Part shown: piece by piece, positions 1 through 10,628 of the stretch
Layout: the number at the start of each line of letters is the position of its first letter
How positions within the stretch are numbered: position 1 is the first letter of the stretch
Source: Chrysomallon squamiferum
Taxonomy: Eukaryota; Mollusca; Gastropoda; Neomphalida; Peltospiridae
Direction: 5' to 3'
Length of the DNA: 32,500 nucleotides
NCBI GenBank assembly: GCA_012295275.1
Contig: CM022670.1
Coordinates: 12,449,583-12,482,082, forward strand
Made by a program: the position numbers and the translations under genes
The notes under the pieces: model-generated
What the model was told of the DNA's origin: nothing
Databases searched by the model: none
Seen by the model: the letters and a program-made list of their open reading frames with translations, nothing else

Positions 1-1710
1 CAGTCCTTTCAAACAATTAGACTAAAATTAACGTTTCTTAAAATACTCATGGAATCTGTAGACAACGATGTGGTTTTTCTCGCCTTTTCTAATTATGTTT
101 AGTCACCAGCTATGTCATTCAGAAGCCAAACAAAATGTTAAAATGTCATTAATACAAAACAGACCACGTCTGACCAAAATAGCACTGTATGATGTAAGAG
201 AAAAAGATTGACGGATAAAAACAGAGTGGAAAAATCAAAAAACAAATAAATAAATTAAATAATAATTTATAAAAACTATGAATAATTATAAATAAATAAA
301 TAAATAAAATACAAAACAAAATGAAAGAAAATATAATTTTAAAAAAGTAATAAAAATAATAATACAAAATAATAATACAAAAAAAAAAAAAAAAAGACTG
401 GTTAGGAAGAAACTATAGGGATTAAAAAAAAAATGCAAATAATAAAGCCTCAGGTGCAATGGATCGTAGAATCAATTTTTCTCATTTTTTTTTGCTGTTC
501 CAGCAACTGCTCCTCGACGAATGTATTAAAAGCTATCATTTTCGTTTCCGATGTATGAGCAGGTTCATTTAAATTATTCTTTACGTTTGTGACATAATGA
601 CCATTAACACCGAAAAACTGAAAAATGTCTTTGTTTAAATACAGGTTCGTTACAAAAAAAAAAAAAAAACCAAAAAAAAAAAACTCCCTCTCCAACGAAT
701 TTGTTCAATGTCATAATGTCATTTTATCTTTTCTTCTGAGAAGATAATGATGGTTTTGTTACAATTTAGACGTCAGTGAAGTATTATAAAATGGATAATT
801 GAAACTCAACAAAAAAAATAACTTGAAGAATAAACTAGATGGCTTGAAGAAAATTAAAATAACAACAGTGTTTAACTCTGTAAGAGCTGAGAGCAGTGTT
901 ATGAAAGCTATTATTCTTCTGTCTTTGAAGTATGCAGTATTATTTGACTTGATTAAGCGTGATTTTCCAATGACTTAACTTTCTCCGTGAAGTTAACACT
1001 TCAAAAAGGTTTGATGCATAAACGAAGCAGCATATTGTCGGAAATGTAAATGTATAATTTATTAAACAATAAACTGCAAAGCTTTAAACCGTTTCAGAAG
1101 TCGACAGAATTAAATCCTTACTATTACACATAGTACAAAGGTTAAAAAAAAAAAAAAAAAAAAAAAAAACCCCAAAAACAAGAAAAACACTGATCAAAGC
1201 ATTTTGGCCTAAAACACGACCGTTAATGAAATAACTTTACTAAACAGTAATATTCGTAATGTACGTATCTTTAATGTCTTTCATAATGCCGTAGCGACAT
1301 TGTGGTACAGACAACGTAACAGGTTCTTTTGTCTTATTTTCTCTTAATACTACCCAATTTTCGACAGCGTAGAACTTCGCTATTTATGCTTCACTTCATA
1401 TGACTAAAACCTATTTACTGACAGTTCTCTGTATGTTCAAAGCATTTTCGATATATACGCTTCTAAGTGTCTGATTATTTCAAATTGCTGAGTATGTATT
1501 TTATCATTTGTTAATAATAATATTGTCTTAAAGCCATTTTAAAAGTTTAAGTTTTTTTTTTTTTTTTTCAGTGTAGTGAAAATAACTTTACTGTTTAATA
1601 ACCATAGTCAAGTGGTTATAACTTACCTCTCACACAATGGCAAGTCGTCTATATTTATAACTTTACTGTCAGATAATTCCATGATGACAGTAATGATATT
1701 TACTATCTTA

Positions 1711-1823
1711 TGACGTCATGTTGATTATTTCTGCAACGTTATTGTCTCATGGCGTCACACTGACTGTTTCTGTGTTTCTAACGTCATATCGATACTGTCC
1801 AGTAACGCCATGTTGATAGTCCT
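1711..1823 (+). promoter_or_regulatory. Degenerate repeat cluster with CRE-like motifs
   Basis: A perfect CRE octamer, TGACGTCA, lies at 1711-1718. Similar motifs follow at 1750-1757 (TGGCGTCA), 1779-1787 (TAACGTCAT) and 1803-1810 (TAACGCCA). Each is followed by a related tail (GTTGAT, ACTGAC, ATCGAT, GTTGAT) and then T/C-rich sequence, so they look like four diverged units of one ancestral repeat spaced about 24-39 nt apart. CREs bind CREB/ATF bZIP factors. The position, about 600-700 bp before the start codon of a synaptic receptor, fits an activity-responsive element, but that function is inferred. Confidence 0.4.
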
Positions 1824-2230
1824 GTTAGTGCAGAATCTGTAACTGTACTAAGCGTCTAATAATGTTTTGTTAAATACGGCTCAAAAGTCAGGAAGTTGAT
1901 TAAATTCCTCTACAGAGGCACACCGCTGTGTATAAAGCGAATCAATTTACTGTGAGCGTTCGTCCGTTGTGATAGATTGGTTACTTGGGATACATTTAAG
2001 ATTCGATAACCAAAGCTGCGTCATAATCATAGAGTAAATGTCAGTTTAGTCTACGTTTAATTTTTCAACTCAAGTTCCGTCTAGGGACGCCTTTTTCCTT
2101 CTTTCATTTCTTTCTTTTTATTACTTTTTTTTTTTGCCCCACTTGCTTGACAAAAATTGGAAACGACAGAATAGGTTTGTCTGTATCGTAGCAGTAGGAC
2201 GTTGTTTAATTCTGCGAAGAAAAATCAATA

Positions 2231-2256
2231 AAATATAAAGACGAAAAACTCCCTAA
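2231..2256 (+). repeat. Direct repeat, left copy (upstream of exon 1)
   Basis: A 17-nt core, AAATATAAAGACGAAAA (2231-2247), is followed by a similar CTCCCTAA-like segment. The same core and a related CTTCCTAA-like tail recur at 2644-2669, after exon 1, so the pair brackets the first coding exon. Confidence 0.5.
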
Positions 2257-2267
2257 ACGCCGGATTT

Positions 2268-2281
2268 CTGAGCATGCTCAG
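2268..2281. promoter_or_regulatory. 14-bp perfect palindrome CTGAGCATGCTCAG
   Basis: The sequence is self-complementary over 14 bp, about 125-135 bp before the start codon. Its central decamer fits the RRRCWWGYYY pattern of p53-family half sites and also loosely resembles a degenerate NRF1 site. Either would be an inference from the motif alone. Confidence 0.35.
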
Positions 2282-2314
2282 TTCCAGTGACTGTTGTCAG
2301 TGTTTGGGTTAAAA

Positions 2315-2320
2315 CACGTG
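2315..2320. promoter_or_regulatory. Canonical E-box CACGTG
   Basis: A CACGTG hexamer lies 85-90 bp before the start codon, in the same short, less AT-rich stretch as the 14-bp palindrome. bHLH(-Zip) factors recognise this motif. One hexamer is weak evidence. Confidence 0.25.
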
Positions 2321-2381
2321 CTGCTTTCACAGTGAGTGGTTGGTTGGTTTCATAGCGGTCTTCCACGGTGTCGAACGCAGT

Positions 2382-2441
2382 ATGAAAGTTTTAGGAATCT
2401 TACAATGGATATGTTTAAAGATTTCGTGGCGTGCGGATTAA
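2382..2441 (+). CDS. Short uORF overlapping the receptor start codon
   Basis: ATG 2382 (A at -3) opens a 19-codon frame that ends at TAA 2439-2441, in a different frame from the receptor. It spans ATG 2405. If the transcript starts upstream of 2382, scanning ribosomes would meet this ATG first and terminate downstream of the main start, which normally lowers translation. The predicted peptide begins MKVLGILQW and has no recognised domain. Whether it is transcribed and translated is unknown. Confidence 0.3.
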   Translation: MKVLGILQWICLKISWRAD

Positions 2442-2498
2442 TTCTTTACTTGCTGTGTGTAAGAATAGTTGTAGCTTTCCAAGGTGTCATTCCGCTAG
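2405..2498 (+). CDS. GRIA: Exon 1: signal peptide and start of the amino-terminal domain
   Basis: This exon encodes residues 1-31 plus the first base of Gly32. I chose ATG 2405 because it is the first in-frame ATG, with A at -3 and G at +4. A second in-frame ATG at 2411 has T at +4. The first 24 residues form a signal peptide: a short n-region with Lys5, a hydrophobic core from Val8 to Val23 (including LILYLL), and a likely cleavage after Ala24 (VVA). The mature protein would begin FQGVIPLG, aligning with the short hydrophobic strand and Pro-x-Gly that open the mature AMPA-receptor domain. The donor is G|GTGAGT at 2499, phase 1. The frame stays open into the intron to 2626, where the translation loses family similarity. 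The transcription start is not visible. Confidence 0.85.
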
Positions 2499-2643
2499 GT
2501 GAGTTAGTTCATTTTTTTAACTGTGTTTCCATTGTCTGTGACTCTGTAGAACGTCTGTCTGATCGTCCAGTGTATGTCTGGAAGTTTGTCATCTTTGCTT
2601 TACTCATATTTGAAAATTGTACATAATATCTGTTGATCGAAAT

Positions 2644-2669
2644 AAATATAAAGACGAAAACCTTCCTAA
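2644..2669 (+). repeat. Direct repeat, right copy (in intron 1)
   Basis: This is the second copy of the 17-nt core (2644-2660) found upstream of exon 1, about 413 bp from the first copy. Its flanks have diverged. Confidence 0.5.
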
Positions 2670-2910
2670 GCAGAAAGTGATGACATTATTTTAAATATTT
2701 ATTTATTTATTTAGTTATTTATGGTATTGTTTGTTTTCTTTCTTCTTTGTTTTCTTTTCTTTATTTTTCTTTTCTTTTCTTTTTTTGCTTTTTGAAATAC
2801 GATTTGCTATAAAGAAAATGTTCTGTTTTTTTTTTTTTAATCCTCGTTTCTGAAACTGATCCCAAATTTATATGGCTAATAAAGCAATAAAAAATATACT
2901 CACAAAGGCT

Positions 2911-2980
2911 AAAATAATAATAATAATAATAATCATGATGATGATGATGATGATGATGATGATAATAATAATAATAATAA
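2911..2980. repeat. Compound AAT/GAT microsatellite
   Basis: AAT units are followed by about ten GAT units and then AAT units again, giving the poly-His/Tyr translation seen on the minus strand. Confidence 0.95.
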
Positions 2981-3587
2981 AAACTATTCTGAGGCTTTAA
3001 TTTTATTTCAATATCAGACAGGTTTACGTCACAGTTTCCCATGACAAATTTTCTCAGACTGAATTCAATTCATTAATCAAATACCCATTTATCACTGTTT
3101 AATGACAGATACCCAGGCACGTTACTGGGTCTCCGGAGATGTGTACACTTAGACATAATAATCATACATTTAGCAAAGGCTAGACGCTTTGGCAGCAGTG
3201 CAGAAAAACTCCGTGATTAACAATTTTCGTAACAGGAGATGATCCCGATATTTTCTTGTTTCAAATAACAAGAGAAGAAATCTAATCAGTGGCGATGTCT
3301 GCAAAATGAAACTCGTACAAAATGTATTCTTTGAGGTTTTCTAATAAATAAGGATTCAAATACACACTTGTTTTAAATAAACCATAATATTCACAGATAT
3401 TATTTTATACTACGAATATGTGTTTGTTTTTTGTTTTTTTTAATTTTTAATTTAATTTTATTCATGATATTTAGTTTTATGTAACAAATGAAGATGCAAT
3501 ATGTTAGTTTTAAGGTAATAATTGTGTGAAATATTCACAATAGCCAAATTTATAATAAAAAAATCTGAAAATTAAAACTACTGGTTT

Positions 3588-3759
3588 CAGTGAAACTTCT
3601 CAAAACTGAACAGTGTCCGGACCATTTAAAAGACTGGTTTGGAGGTGTGTTCGGTTTACAGAGGTTTTGCATAATGGCATTTTAATGATGGGGCCGCGGA
3701 AATTACAGGGTTTTTCAGGATATCCATCTTGTCAGGTCCAATTTTCAGAAGTTTCACTG
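3588..3759. mobile_element. MITE-like nonautonomous DNA transposon (pogo/Tigger-like termini)
   Basis: A 172-bp segment begins CAGTGAAACTTCT and ends with the inverted counterpart AGAAGTTTCACTG. The 13-bp ends match perfectly, and the next nine positions on each side mostly match. The right flank is TA, as expected of a TA target duplication; the left flank is TT, probably mutated. Inside are related segments (GTCCGGACC, GACTGGTTTGGAGG, GGTTTACAGAGG) but no transposase frame. Termini starting CAGT with a TA target are typical of Tc1/mariner-superfamily pogo/Tigger elements. The family assignment is inferred from the termini alone. Confidence 0.65.
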
Positions 3760-5064
3760 TAGATGGAACATCCACCGGTGAAAAACAGTACATATCAGAA
3801 AGCCTGTCCTGGACATAAGAAATAGCTCGCCAAGACAGAACAAGTAATTACGAGTGGCATGCTTGAACTTTCTTTCGAGTGCATTCAGCCAATCATTATC
3901 TGCATCTTCAGCATATTCTTAATCAGAAAAAGTGAAGTATTTTATCTCACGTTGAGTATTGACTAAATATATCAAGTCATTTGGATTAATATTTAATTAT
4001 CTTTATTTATTTATTTACCTTAATTACAAATAAAAAATTTAACATTTATTTTATTGCCTTCATTATATATTTTTTATTTATTTTTTATTGTTTAGCATAA
4101 CTAAATATAGATATATAGTCATTTGGATGTAAATCTAATTTAATATCTCTCCAGAGATGGTGTCAGATTTGATGTATTTTTATTTTTGTTATGAGTTACG
4201 TCTGTGAAATGATTATCTCAAAGCATACTTAGCCACTTGGGTATTTGTTTTTCAGTTTCATAATAGAGCAGCATAATCAGAAGAAAAATGTGTAATATCA
4301 TAAAAATCGATTTTCAGATGTATCAAAAAAGAAATATAAATGAACGAATGAATGAACTAAAAATAAATAAATAATATATTGTAATAATAAATTGAATTCT
4401 GTCTATCTATCTGTCTATATATATATAAACTGAAATACTATTTCTTGCACCAAAACCACAAACAGACACACACATACATAATATGAAGAAAAAAGGCTCG
4501 CATGCCCTGATACACACAGCGCACCTTCTGCAACGATGACCAGCATATTAACAACTACTGAGACAATCAAAATGTTTCTACGAAGCTCTCATCTGTGGAT
4601 ATAGCCCTGTCACAAAGACTTGAGTAAACATGTATATATTACAGGTGCTATGCTGGAAATTTGAACAAATATTGAATTTCCAGTGATGTGAAAACAAATG
4701 GATATTTTAATTACACTTACATACACTGGAAAGAGTTTGTTGCAGGCGTCGGTGTATCGAGCTTTAATTTGTGTGTACAAATAATCGATGGTGTCAACAA
4801 GTCTCAATAAGAGACCCACTGATTGTCGTTAGAATCGTTTGGAAATTTTTGTCAATTTCAAATAACTAAGTCGAAGATGTATTTTTTTTTTTTTTTTAAT
4901 TTTATTCTGAAAATAATCCTTTTAAGTGCAAAAGTATGATATTATTAAAATATTCATGCATTTCTTTGTCTATCGTGAGATACAGTTATACTAATGATGC
5001 TGATGTAAGTGATGTCAGAATCGGAATTTTTTCTCTGAGTTTTTTGTACTTATAAATAATAAAA

Positions 5065-5102
<38 letters not shown>

Positions 5103-5846
5103 TTGTGTGATAAAAACCCAACAAAAAACTCAGTAAAATAAATGTTAAATGATTGCTGTTGCAACTAGGTCACAAAGACTTCGGTTCTTATAACAAAATT
5201 TCACTTATATTTTCTAATCTAGCCATTTCTTAATTTACCATGAAGGTTTATCAATCATCCATAAAAGTAACCATTAAGAAACAGAAGACATCTTCGCCGA
5301 CTTAGAAAGGTTTATTTCAGTCTCAGTGGTTTAAGTCATCCATCTTAAGAAACTTAACACCAAATTTCTGTTACGCTGTGGATGGAGCTGCATTACAGTG
5401 GCCCGGACTCATTCATTATGGATATAGCAATTAGCCACATTGGTGTCGGTCTATCAAATGCCACTATTTACATTCGTCGCAGCTGTTCGGAAGATTTCGG
5501 AGGTGTTTCGTAGTTGTTTATTTGATTCTGCTCGAAAATGCTAAACGAGACAAATATCGAATTCTCTCGTCTGATAGTATTTACAAGTAATTACAGTTTG
5601 TTTGACTGGTGATTAGTTTAAAATGAATAACCATTTTAAATGTATTAATGCAAAACAGACTATATCGTTTCTTTTGAAGTCAGTATCACCTTGAAAATCA
5701 CTATTTTGAATAAATGAATATTGGGCTGCTTCGGTGATACATCAACCCGCTTTAATAATATTACAATCATAAATTATGATGATTGAAGAGAAAGCCTGGT
5801 GTTAATAATACTGAAAAGATTACAGTTATGAATAAGCAGCAAAAGA

Positions 5847-5886
<40 letters not shown>

Positions 5887-5926
5887 TGCTGGGGTGTCGT
5901 TAAACATTCATTCATTCATTCATTTA
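5887..5926 (+). mobile_element. SINE/LINE 3' tail relic with ATTC-repeat end
   Basis: GTGCTGGGGTGTCGTTAAAC is followed by about five ATTC units. I associate this end with retroposon (SINE-type) tails that are common in molluscan genomes. The body upstream is absent or replaced by a T-run of about 35 nt (5851-5885), so only the 3' end is visible. The identification is from memory and would need a repeat library to confirm. Confidence 0.45.
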
Positions 5927-6292
5927 AGATTGCCTGTGTACAAATTTTAACTGTTATTAAAACATATCTCATGAACTTTGACTGGAATGAGAAATAGCCA
6001 GAATAGGGTCATCTACGATTGATCCGGTGTGTGTGATTTGAATACATATATTTGCGAAGTTATTTTCATGTGTATGTATTCCATCTGTATATGAATGTAT
6101 TATACGTGTTTATTTGATAGGCAGTTATGTGCAGTAAATAAATGGGCGGATTGATTGACATATGTATGATTTTGTGTATAGTTTGTATCAAGTAAAATAT
6201 AAGGAGAAATAATTATAAGTGATATGCATACCTTTCCATAAATCTATGTGTTTAGATTTATTCTATTATTTCTTTGTAGTTAGGTTTATTTG

Positions 6293-6330
6293 ACACACAC
6301 ACACACGCGCGCACGCACTCAAACACACAC

Positions 6331-6369
<39 letters not shown>
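6293..6369. repeat. Compound CA / TA microsatellite
   Basis: CA units with CG interruptions run into an uninterrupted TA array ending at 6369. Confidence 0.95.
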
Positions 6370-6371
<2 letters not shown>

Positions 6372-7843
6372 AAATAATTTAAATAATAAAAAGCTACATC
6401 CATTTACTGTCGCTTGAAACACGTTAGAAAAACTTTGAAATCTGCGATGTTAGAAGAAAAATATCCTAACATCAAATTATTGTAATTTTTGCTATTCAGA
6501 ACAGATGTGCTAAGTTTTCTTCTTCATACCTGGAGCTGTTTTTAAAATAAATATGTTTGCTGCACATTGACAACTAAAATAAAAACTGTGAAAAGGCTAA
6601 ACTTTCCTTCTGGCAAAGGCTCTCGGTTAAAAATGAGCTGCTCAGAAAGGTGATGGGGTACGAATAATTACAGAGATAACGATTTGCTTATTTTACATTT
6701 TTATTATTCATTTCTTTATTTTCATATTATCTATTTTAATTATTTAATTATTTTATCTTATTTTATCTTATTGATTTATTTAGTTAGTCAGTTATTTTTT
6801 GTTTTCGTTTATGTACTGTTACTTATTACATATTAATTAATTTACAAATCAGTCTTTATTATATAGAACTGATTTCACTGCGGACAATGAGCTTTAGAAA
6901 ACGTTAATATTTCTCTACGTTTTCTAAATAATAGTTTATGAGTCGAACATTATTACAGCTAGCTCATCTATGACGGTGACGTAAAGGTGAATGGATAGAA
7001 CAAACGTGGAAAAAATAATATATTTTATAACAATATACTGTATCAGCAAAGCTCACTAAAAAGCTTTTATTTTTATTATTATTTATTATTTTTAATGTCG
7101 TTATAGTTGTTGTTGTTGTTGTTGATGATGATGTTATTGTTGTTCTTGTTTCTAAGATGACTGCTGCATGATAGTCACCATCAATGTCTTAATTTTATTT
7201 TAATTTTATTTTGCAGATAAAATAACTTAATACAGAATATACAACTTAATATAACTGTGACAAAATATAGATATTTAAAAGACGTGCCGATTTGTTTTTT
7301 TAAATACAACAAAGTGGATACCCGTAAATCAATAAATGATTTAGTGCTTTGACAATTTTTAAAGTCAATAAATAATACCAAAATCAATAATAATAATACT
7401 AATAAAGATGTAGCAAACCAATAAATGAAGTAATGTGTGCGTGTATGTGCGTGTGTGTGTGTGCACCTGTGTTGTTTCTATGTGTGTGTATATCTTCAGA
7501 GAGAGAGAGATAGTGAGAGAGACAGAGAGAGAGAGATACATAAACACATGAATATATGTATATATGATGCATCAACATATTCTAAATAATAGTAGTAAAA
7601 AGAGAAGTTTAATAATAGATATATAACAAAATAACAACACATGAAGACAACGACTAATATTTATATCAGTAATGAATAACAAGTAATTTTAATCAATAAA
7701 AATACACTTTAAAAAGATCAGTGAAATAAGTTAAAAATAATTAAATCATGACGATAACGATAATGATAGTGATTATTATGATGTTGATGATGATAATGAT
7801 AATACTAACAATAACAATAACAATAATGATAATGATGATGACG

Positions 7844-7844
<1 letters not shown>

Positions 7845-7908
<64 letters not shown>
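7845..7908. repeat. AAT trinucleotide array
   Basis: A long AAT run, preceded from about 7745 by mixed GAT/AAC/AAT trinucleotides. Confidence 0.95.
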
Positions 7909-8856
7909 CTAAGGAGCAAGCAATAAATAATAAAACATAAATGAAGTAATATCGCGTAGACTCAATAAATCATTTTCCATGATGAATTCAGTCAAAGACT
8001 AACACTTTTGCCGGTAACATTTTAGCACAATTTGACAACAATAACACTTTGTCATGTTTAATAACACTCGACAGCGTGTTATATGTGTTTTTACAGTATT
8101 AATATTGTTCCGAATCTTCACTGTGACAATATTTGCATGGCAAGCAATAAATATCTAGACGGTAACTGTAGCAGCAGCGATGGTCGATAATTCCTAAATG
8201 AAATTAGAAAACGGTAACTTGGTTAGTGGGCAAATCATTTCAAAATTTTAATTCTCTTATCTAATTTCCCCGGGATTCAGATCTAGTCGTCTGCTTAAAA
8301 TTAAAAAAAAATAATAATAATAAAAAAAAAAATAAAATTTAAAAAAATAATAAAAAAGAAGAAAGAAAGAAAGATTTTTTTCTTAATGTAATAGTTATCA
8401 TGGAAATAGAATTACGTCTTAATAAATTGAATAAACCTTGAATTATTTTTAAAGATAAAAACTTAGAATAATGAGAGATCTTCAGTTTGCAGAATAATGT
8501 AATAATATTCCTCTGAGTTTAACATTTGAGGGAATGTTAATATTTTGTTTTATCATGGTCCTGATCATCATTATTGATGGTCTCGTTCAAAATACCATCA
8601 TCGTCATCGTTGACGTTAGACGAAGATATTGATACTGAAATACTGTCTAGGTTTTATGAAAAAATAAGTCTGTCTCCTCTGCGCCATAAAAGCAAGCTTC
8701 AAAACAAATCGGTGAGACGTTCAGCAGTGAAATTTCCAGCCTTATTTATTTATTTATTTATTTATTTTCTTGTTTAACTTTATTTGCATTTTATCATCTA
8801 CTGTCTTAGGATCAGACAGAAAAATTAGCCGACAGTGTTTTTATTGTTGTTTTCAA

Positions 8857-8913
8857 TTATGATGATGATGATGATCATCATCATCATTACTATTATTATT
8901 ATTATTGTTATTA

Positions 8914-8945
<32 letters not shown>

Positions 8946-8970
8946 GTTGTTGTTGTTGTTGTTGTTGTTG
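8857..8970. repeat. Compound GAT / TTA / TTG microsatellite
   Basis: GAT and CAT units, then TTA units, then TTG units, about 140 bp before exon 2. Minus-strand frames here encode only poly-Asn/Ile and are not genes. Confidence 0.95.
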
Positions 8971-9113
8971 ATGTAACATGAAAATGAATAAATGAATGAA
9001 TAGTAAATAAATAAATAAATAAATGGTAAGAACAGTAACAACAAGAAGAAAGCATTAAGTAAAAAAAAAAAAAAAAATGCAATAATAATCATAATTAACG
9101 TTTTCTTTTTTAG

Positions 9114-9269
9114 GTGCCATTTTTTCCATCGACGACATTTTATCACAAAAGGCTTTTGACTATGCACTTTCTAAACACATGGAGCGGACCGACAGGGATC
9201 CATACTTCGAATTCAACGCCACCGTCGACAACATCGACATTTCCGACAATTTCCAGCTGGCGTCTGCAA
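9114..9269 (+). CDS. GRIA: Exon 2: amino-terminal domain, lobe 1 (first helix and strand)
   Basis: The exon follows a good acceptor (pyrimidine tract ending TTTTTTAG at 9113), completes Gly32 and encodes Ala33-Ala83 plus the first base of Ile84. The donor is GTAAGT at 9270, phase 1. It corresponds to the family region where an FP-x-G strand is followed by a helix ('AF-x-x-A' type) and then the 'NFQLASA' segment, equivalent to the 'NSFAVTNAF' segment of vertebrate AMPA receptors. A probable N-glycosylation sequon, Asn66-Ala-Thr, lies in an exposed part of the domain. The composition is much more balanced than the flanking AT-rich intron. Its upstream intron ends with GAT, TTA and TTG microsatellites (8857-8970) and an A-run. 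Confidence 0.88.
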
Positions 9270-9495
9270 GTAAGTCTGTTTTGTGTCTGACTTTTGTAAC
9301 GCTATCACTGTATCGGTGATTTCCCCTTTAATAAGTTCTTTAGTCAGGGAGTTAATTTAATATGGTGGCTCTCCGTCAGCGTGATTGCATTAAGAATACA
9401 AAATATCGTGAATAAGTTAATATTAGTTCTTCGTGAATAATGTTTATATATATTTCACTTTTTTTCATCTTCTTCTGTCTTTTTTATTTTATTAT

Positions 9496-9497
<2 letters not shown>

Positions 9498-9530
<33 letters not shown>
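9498..9530. repeat. Poly-T tract
   Basis: An uninterrupted run of about 33 T in intron 2, which gives a poly-Phe shadow frame. Confidence 0.95.
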
Positions 9531-10219
9531 CTGTTTCTACGTGTATGTCTTTAGGTATATTTTTATGTATAAATGTACTATGTATAATATATATGCATGT
9601 GTTTGTAATGTAATTTACGAATCAAATTACAAATCATCTATCAATTTGATCTCTCTTCTTTCCATTCTAATTCATTTGAGAAATATCAAATCATTATTTC
9701 TTTATAAGGTGCATGATAGCAACGGAACAAACAAAACAAAATCAAGCAAGCAAATAAAATAATAATAATAATAATACTAAAATAAATCTAAAAAAAACTT
9801 TGGCGTTATATCCTTAACTTTTACGATGATTATTACAACTTACATTATTCATCATCATTACCTTTCTGTTTAGATAAAAAAAAAAAAAAATGAAAAAAGA
9901 TTAAAGCAATATATTCTTAATTCGACAAGGTGCAACCACGACTGACTTCGTCTGCTTAACATTATTTTACATCTAAACTACTCTCGTAATTCACGAACAA
10001 ACGACCTGGTCGTAATTATTAACAAATAACAGGCAACATTCGTGAACTTGTGTAAAGTTCAACGCAGGCTAATTGCGACAAATTGTATAATCTTTTCACT
10101 CTGCACACAGGCAAAGTTAATTTTCTATTCAGATCAGGAAACTCTTGACAAATGCTCGAGTGTGCGTAATTGTGTTTGTTAATACCCTGAAGAGACGTCT
10201 TCAACTCCAGCATCGGTTC

Positions 10220-10246
10220 GTGTCAGAGCCACCTTGCATCTGACAC
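10220..10246. other. Perfect 8-bp stem hairpin
   Basis: GTGTCAGA (10220-10227) and TCTGACAC (10239-10246) are perfect inverse complements around an 11-nt loop. They lie in a repeat-poor, less AT-rich island of intron 2. Confidence 0.4.
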
Positions 10247-10566
10247 TTTAATGTTCTCTTCTCTGCGACACCAGGCTTCGCTGAGACCAAAATTATTGCC
10301 TGGAAATAATGTTAAACGTGTGACTTAATTAATATACTCGTGTAATTCGTCCCTGTAGAAATTCGGTGATGGTTTGAACTGTGTGGTGCCTTCCGTAATG
10401 GTTAGTTTGTGTGTGTTGTTGAGACTTGCTAATGAGGTTTAGCGTTTTAAAATTTATTTTTATTTATCGTCTCTACGGAAAGTCAACCAAATGCTGATTT
10501 GTAGCACAATCCCTTAGAAACGTAATCCTGATTACCAGGGTAAAAAAAAAATGTTTAAAAAAATAA

Positions 10567-10569
<3 letters not shown>

Positions 10570-10627
<58 letters not shown>
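10570..10627. repeat. AAT trinucleotide array
   Basis: About 19 AAT units; the minus strand shows a poly-Tyr shadow frame. Confidence 0.95.

Positions 10628-10628
<1 letters not shown>

Larger units (their letters stand above)
1..2260. other. Upstream flank without a recognised gene
   Basis: I see no coding segment. Open frames at 149-367 and 450-695 (minus strand) are low-complexity translations of A-rich, AAAT-rich and poly-A tracts. Poly-A runs lie near 380-395, 653-670 and 1144-1169, and a T-run near 1552-1569. From about 1200 to 2090 the sequence is largely free of microsatellites and contains a degenerate cluster of CRE-like sites. It could hold the promoter or untranslated first exons, but I cannot place a transcription start. 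Confidence 0.6.
2499..9113 (+). other. Intron 1 (6.6 kb)
   Basis: Bounded by GTGAGT and TTTTTTAG. It contains AAT/GAT microsatellites (2911-2980), a MITE-like element (3588-3759), poly-A (5068-5098), poly-T followed by a SINE-like tail (5848-5926), a CA/TA array (6293-6369), GT and GA tracts (7435-7537), an AAT array (7845-7908) and GAT/TTA/TTG arrays (8857-8970). A repeat-poor stretch covers roughly 5130-5700. I see no further coding exon. The frames at 4610-4819, 7181-7547 and 8574-8777 show no family similarity. Confidence 0.75.

Noticed and set aside
2499-2626. Open frame continuing from exon 1 into the intron
   Set aside because: A GTGAGT donor lies at 2499, exon 2 restores the family sequence in phase, and the extra residues have no similarity. 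It would only appear through intron retention.
8825-9167. Minus-strand frames rich in Asn and Ile
   Set aside because: They come from TTA/TTG/GAT arrays and overlap real exon 2 on the other strand.
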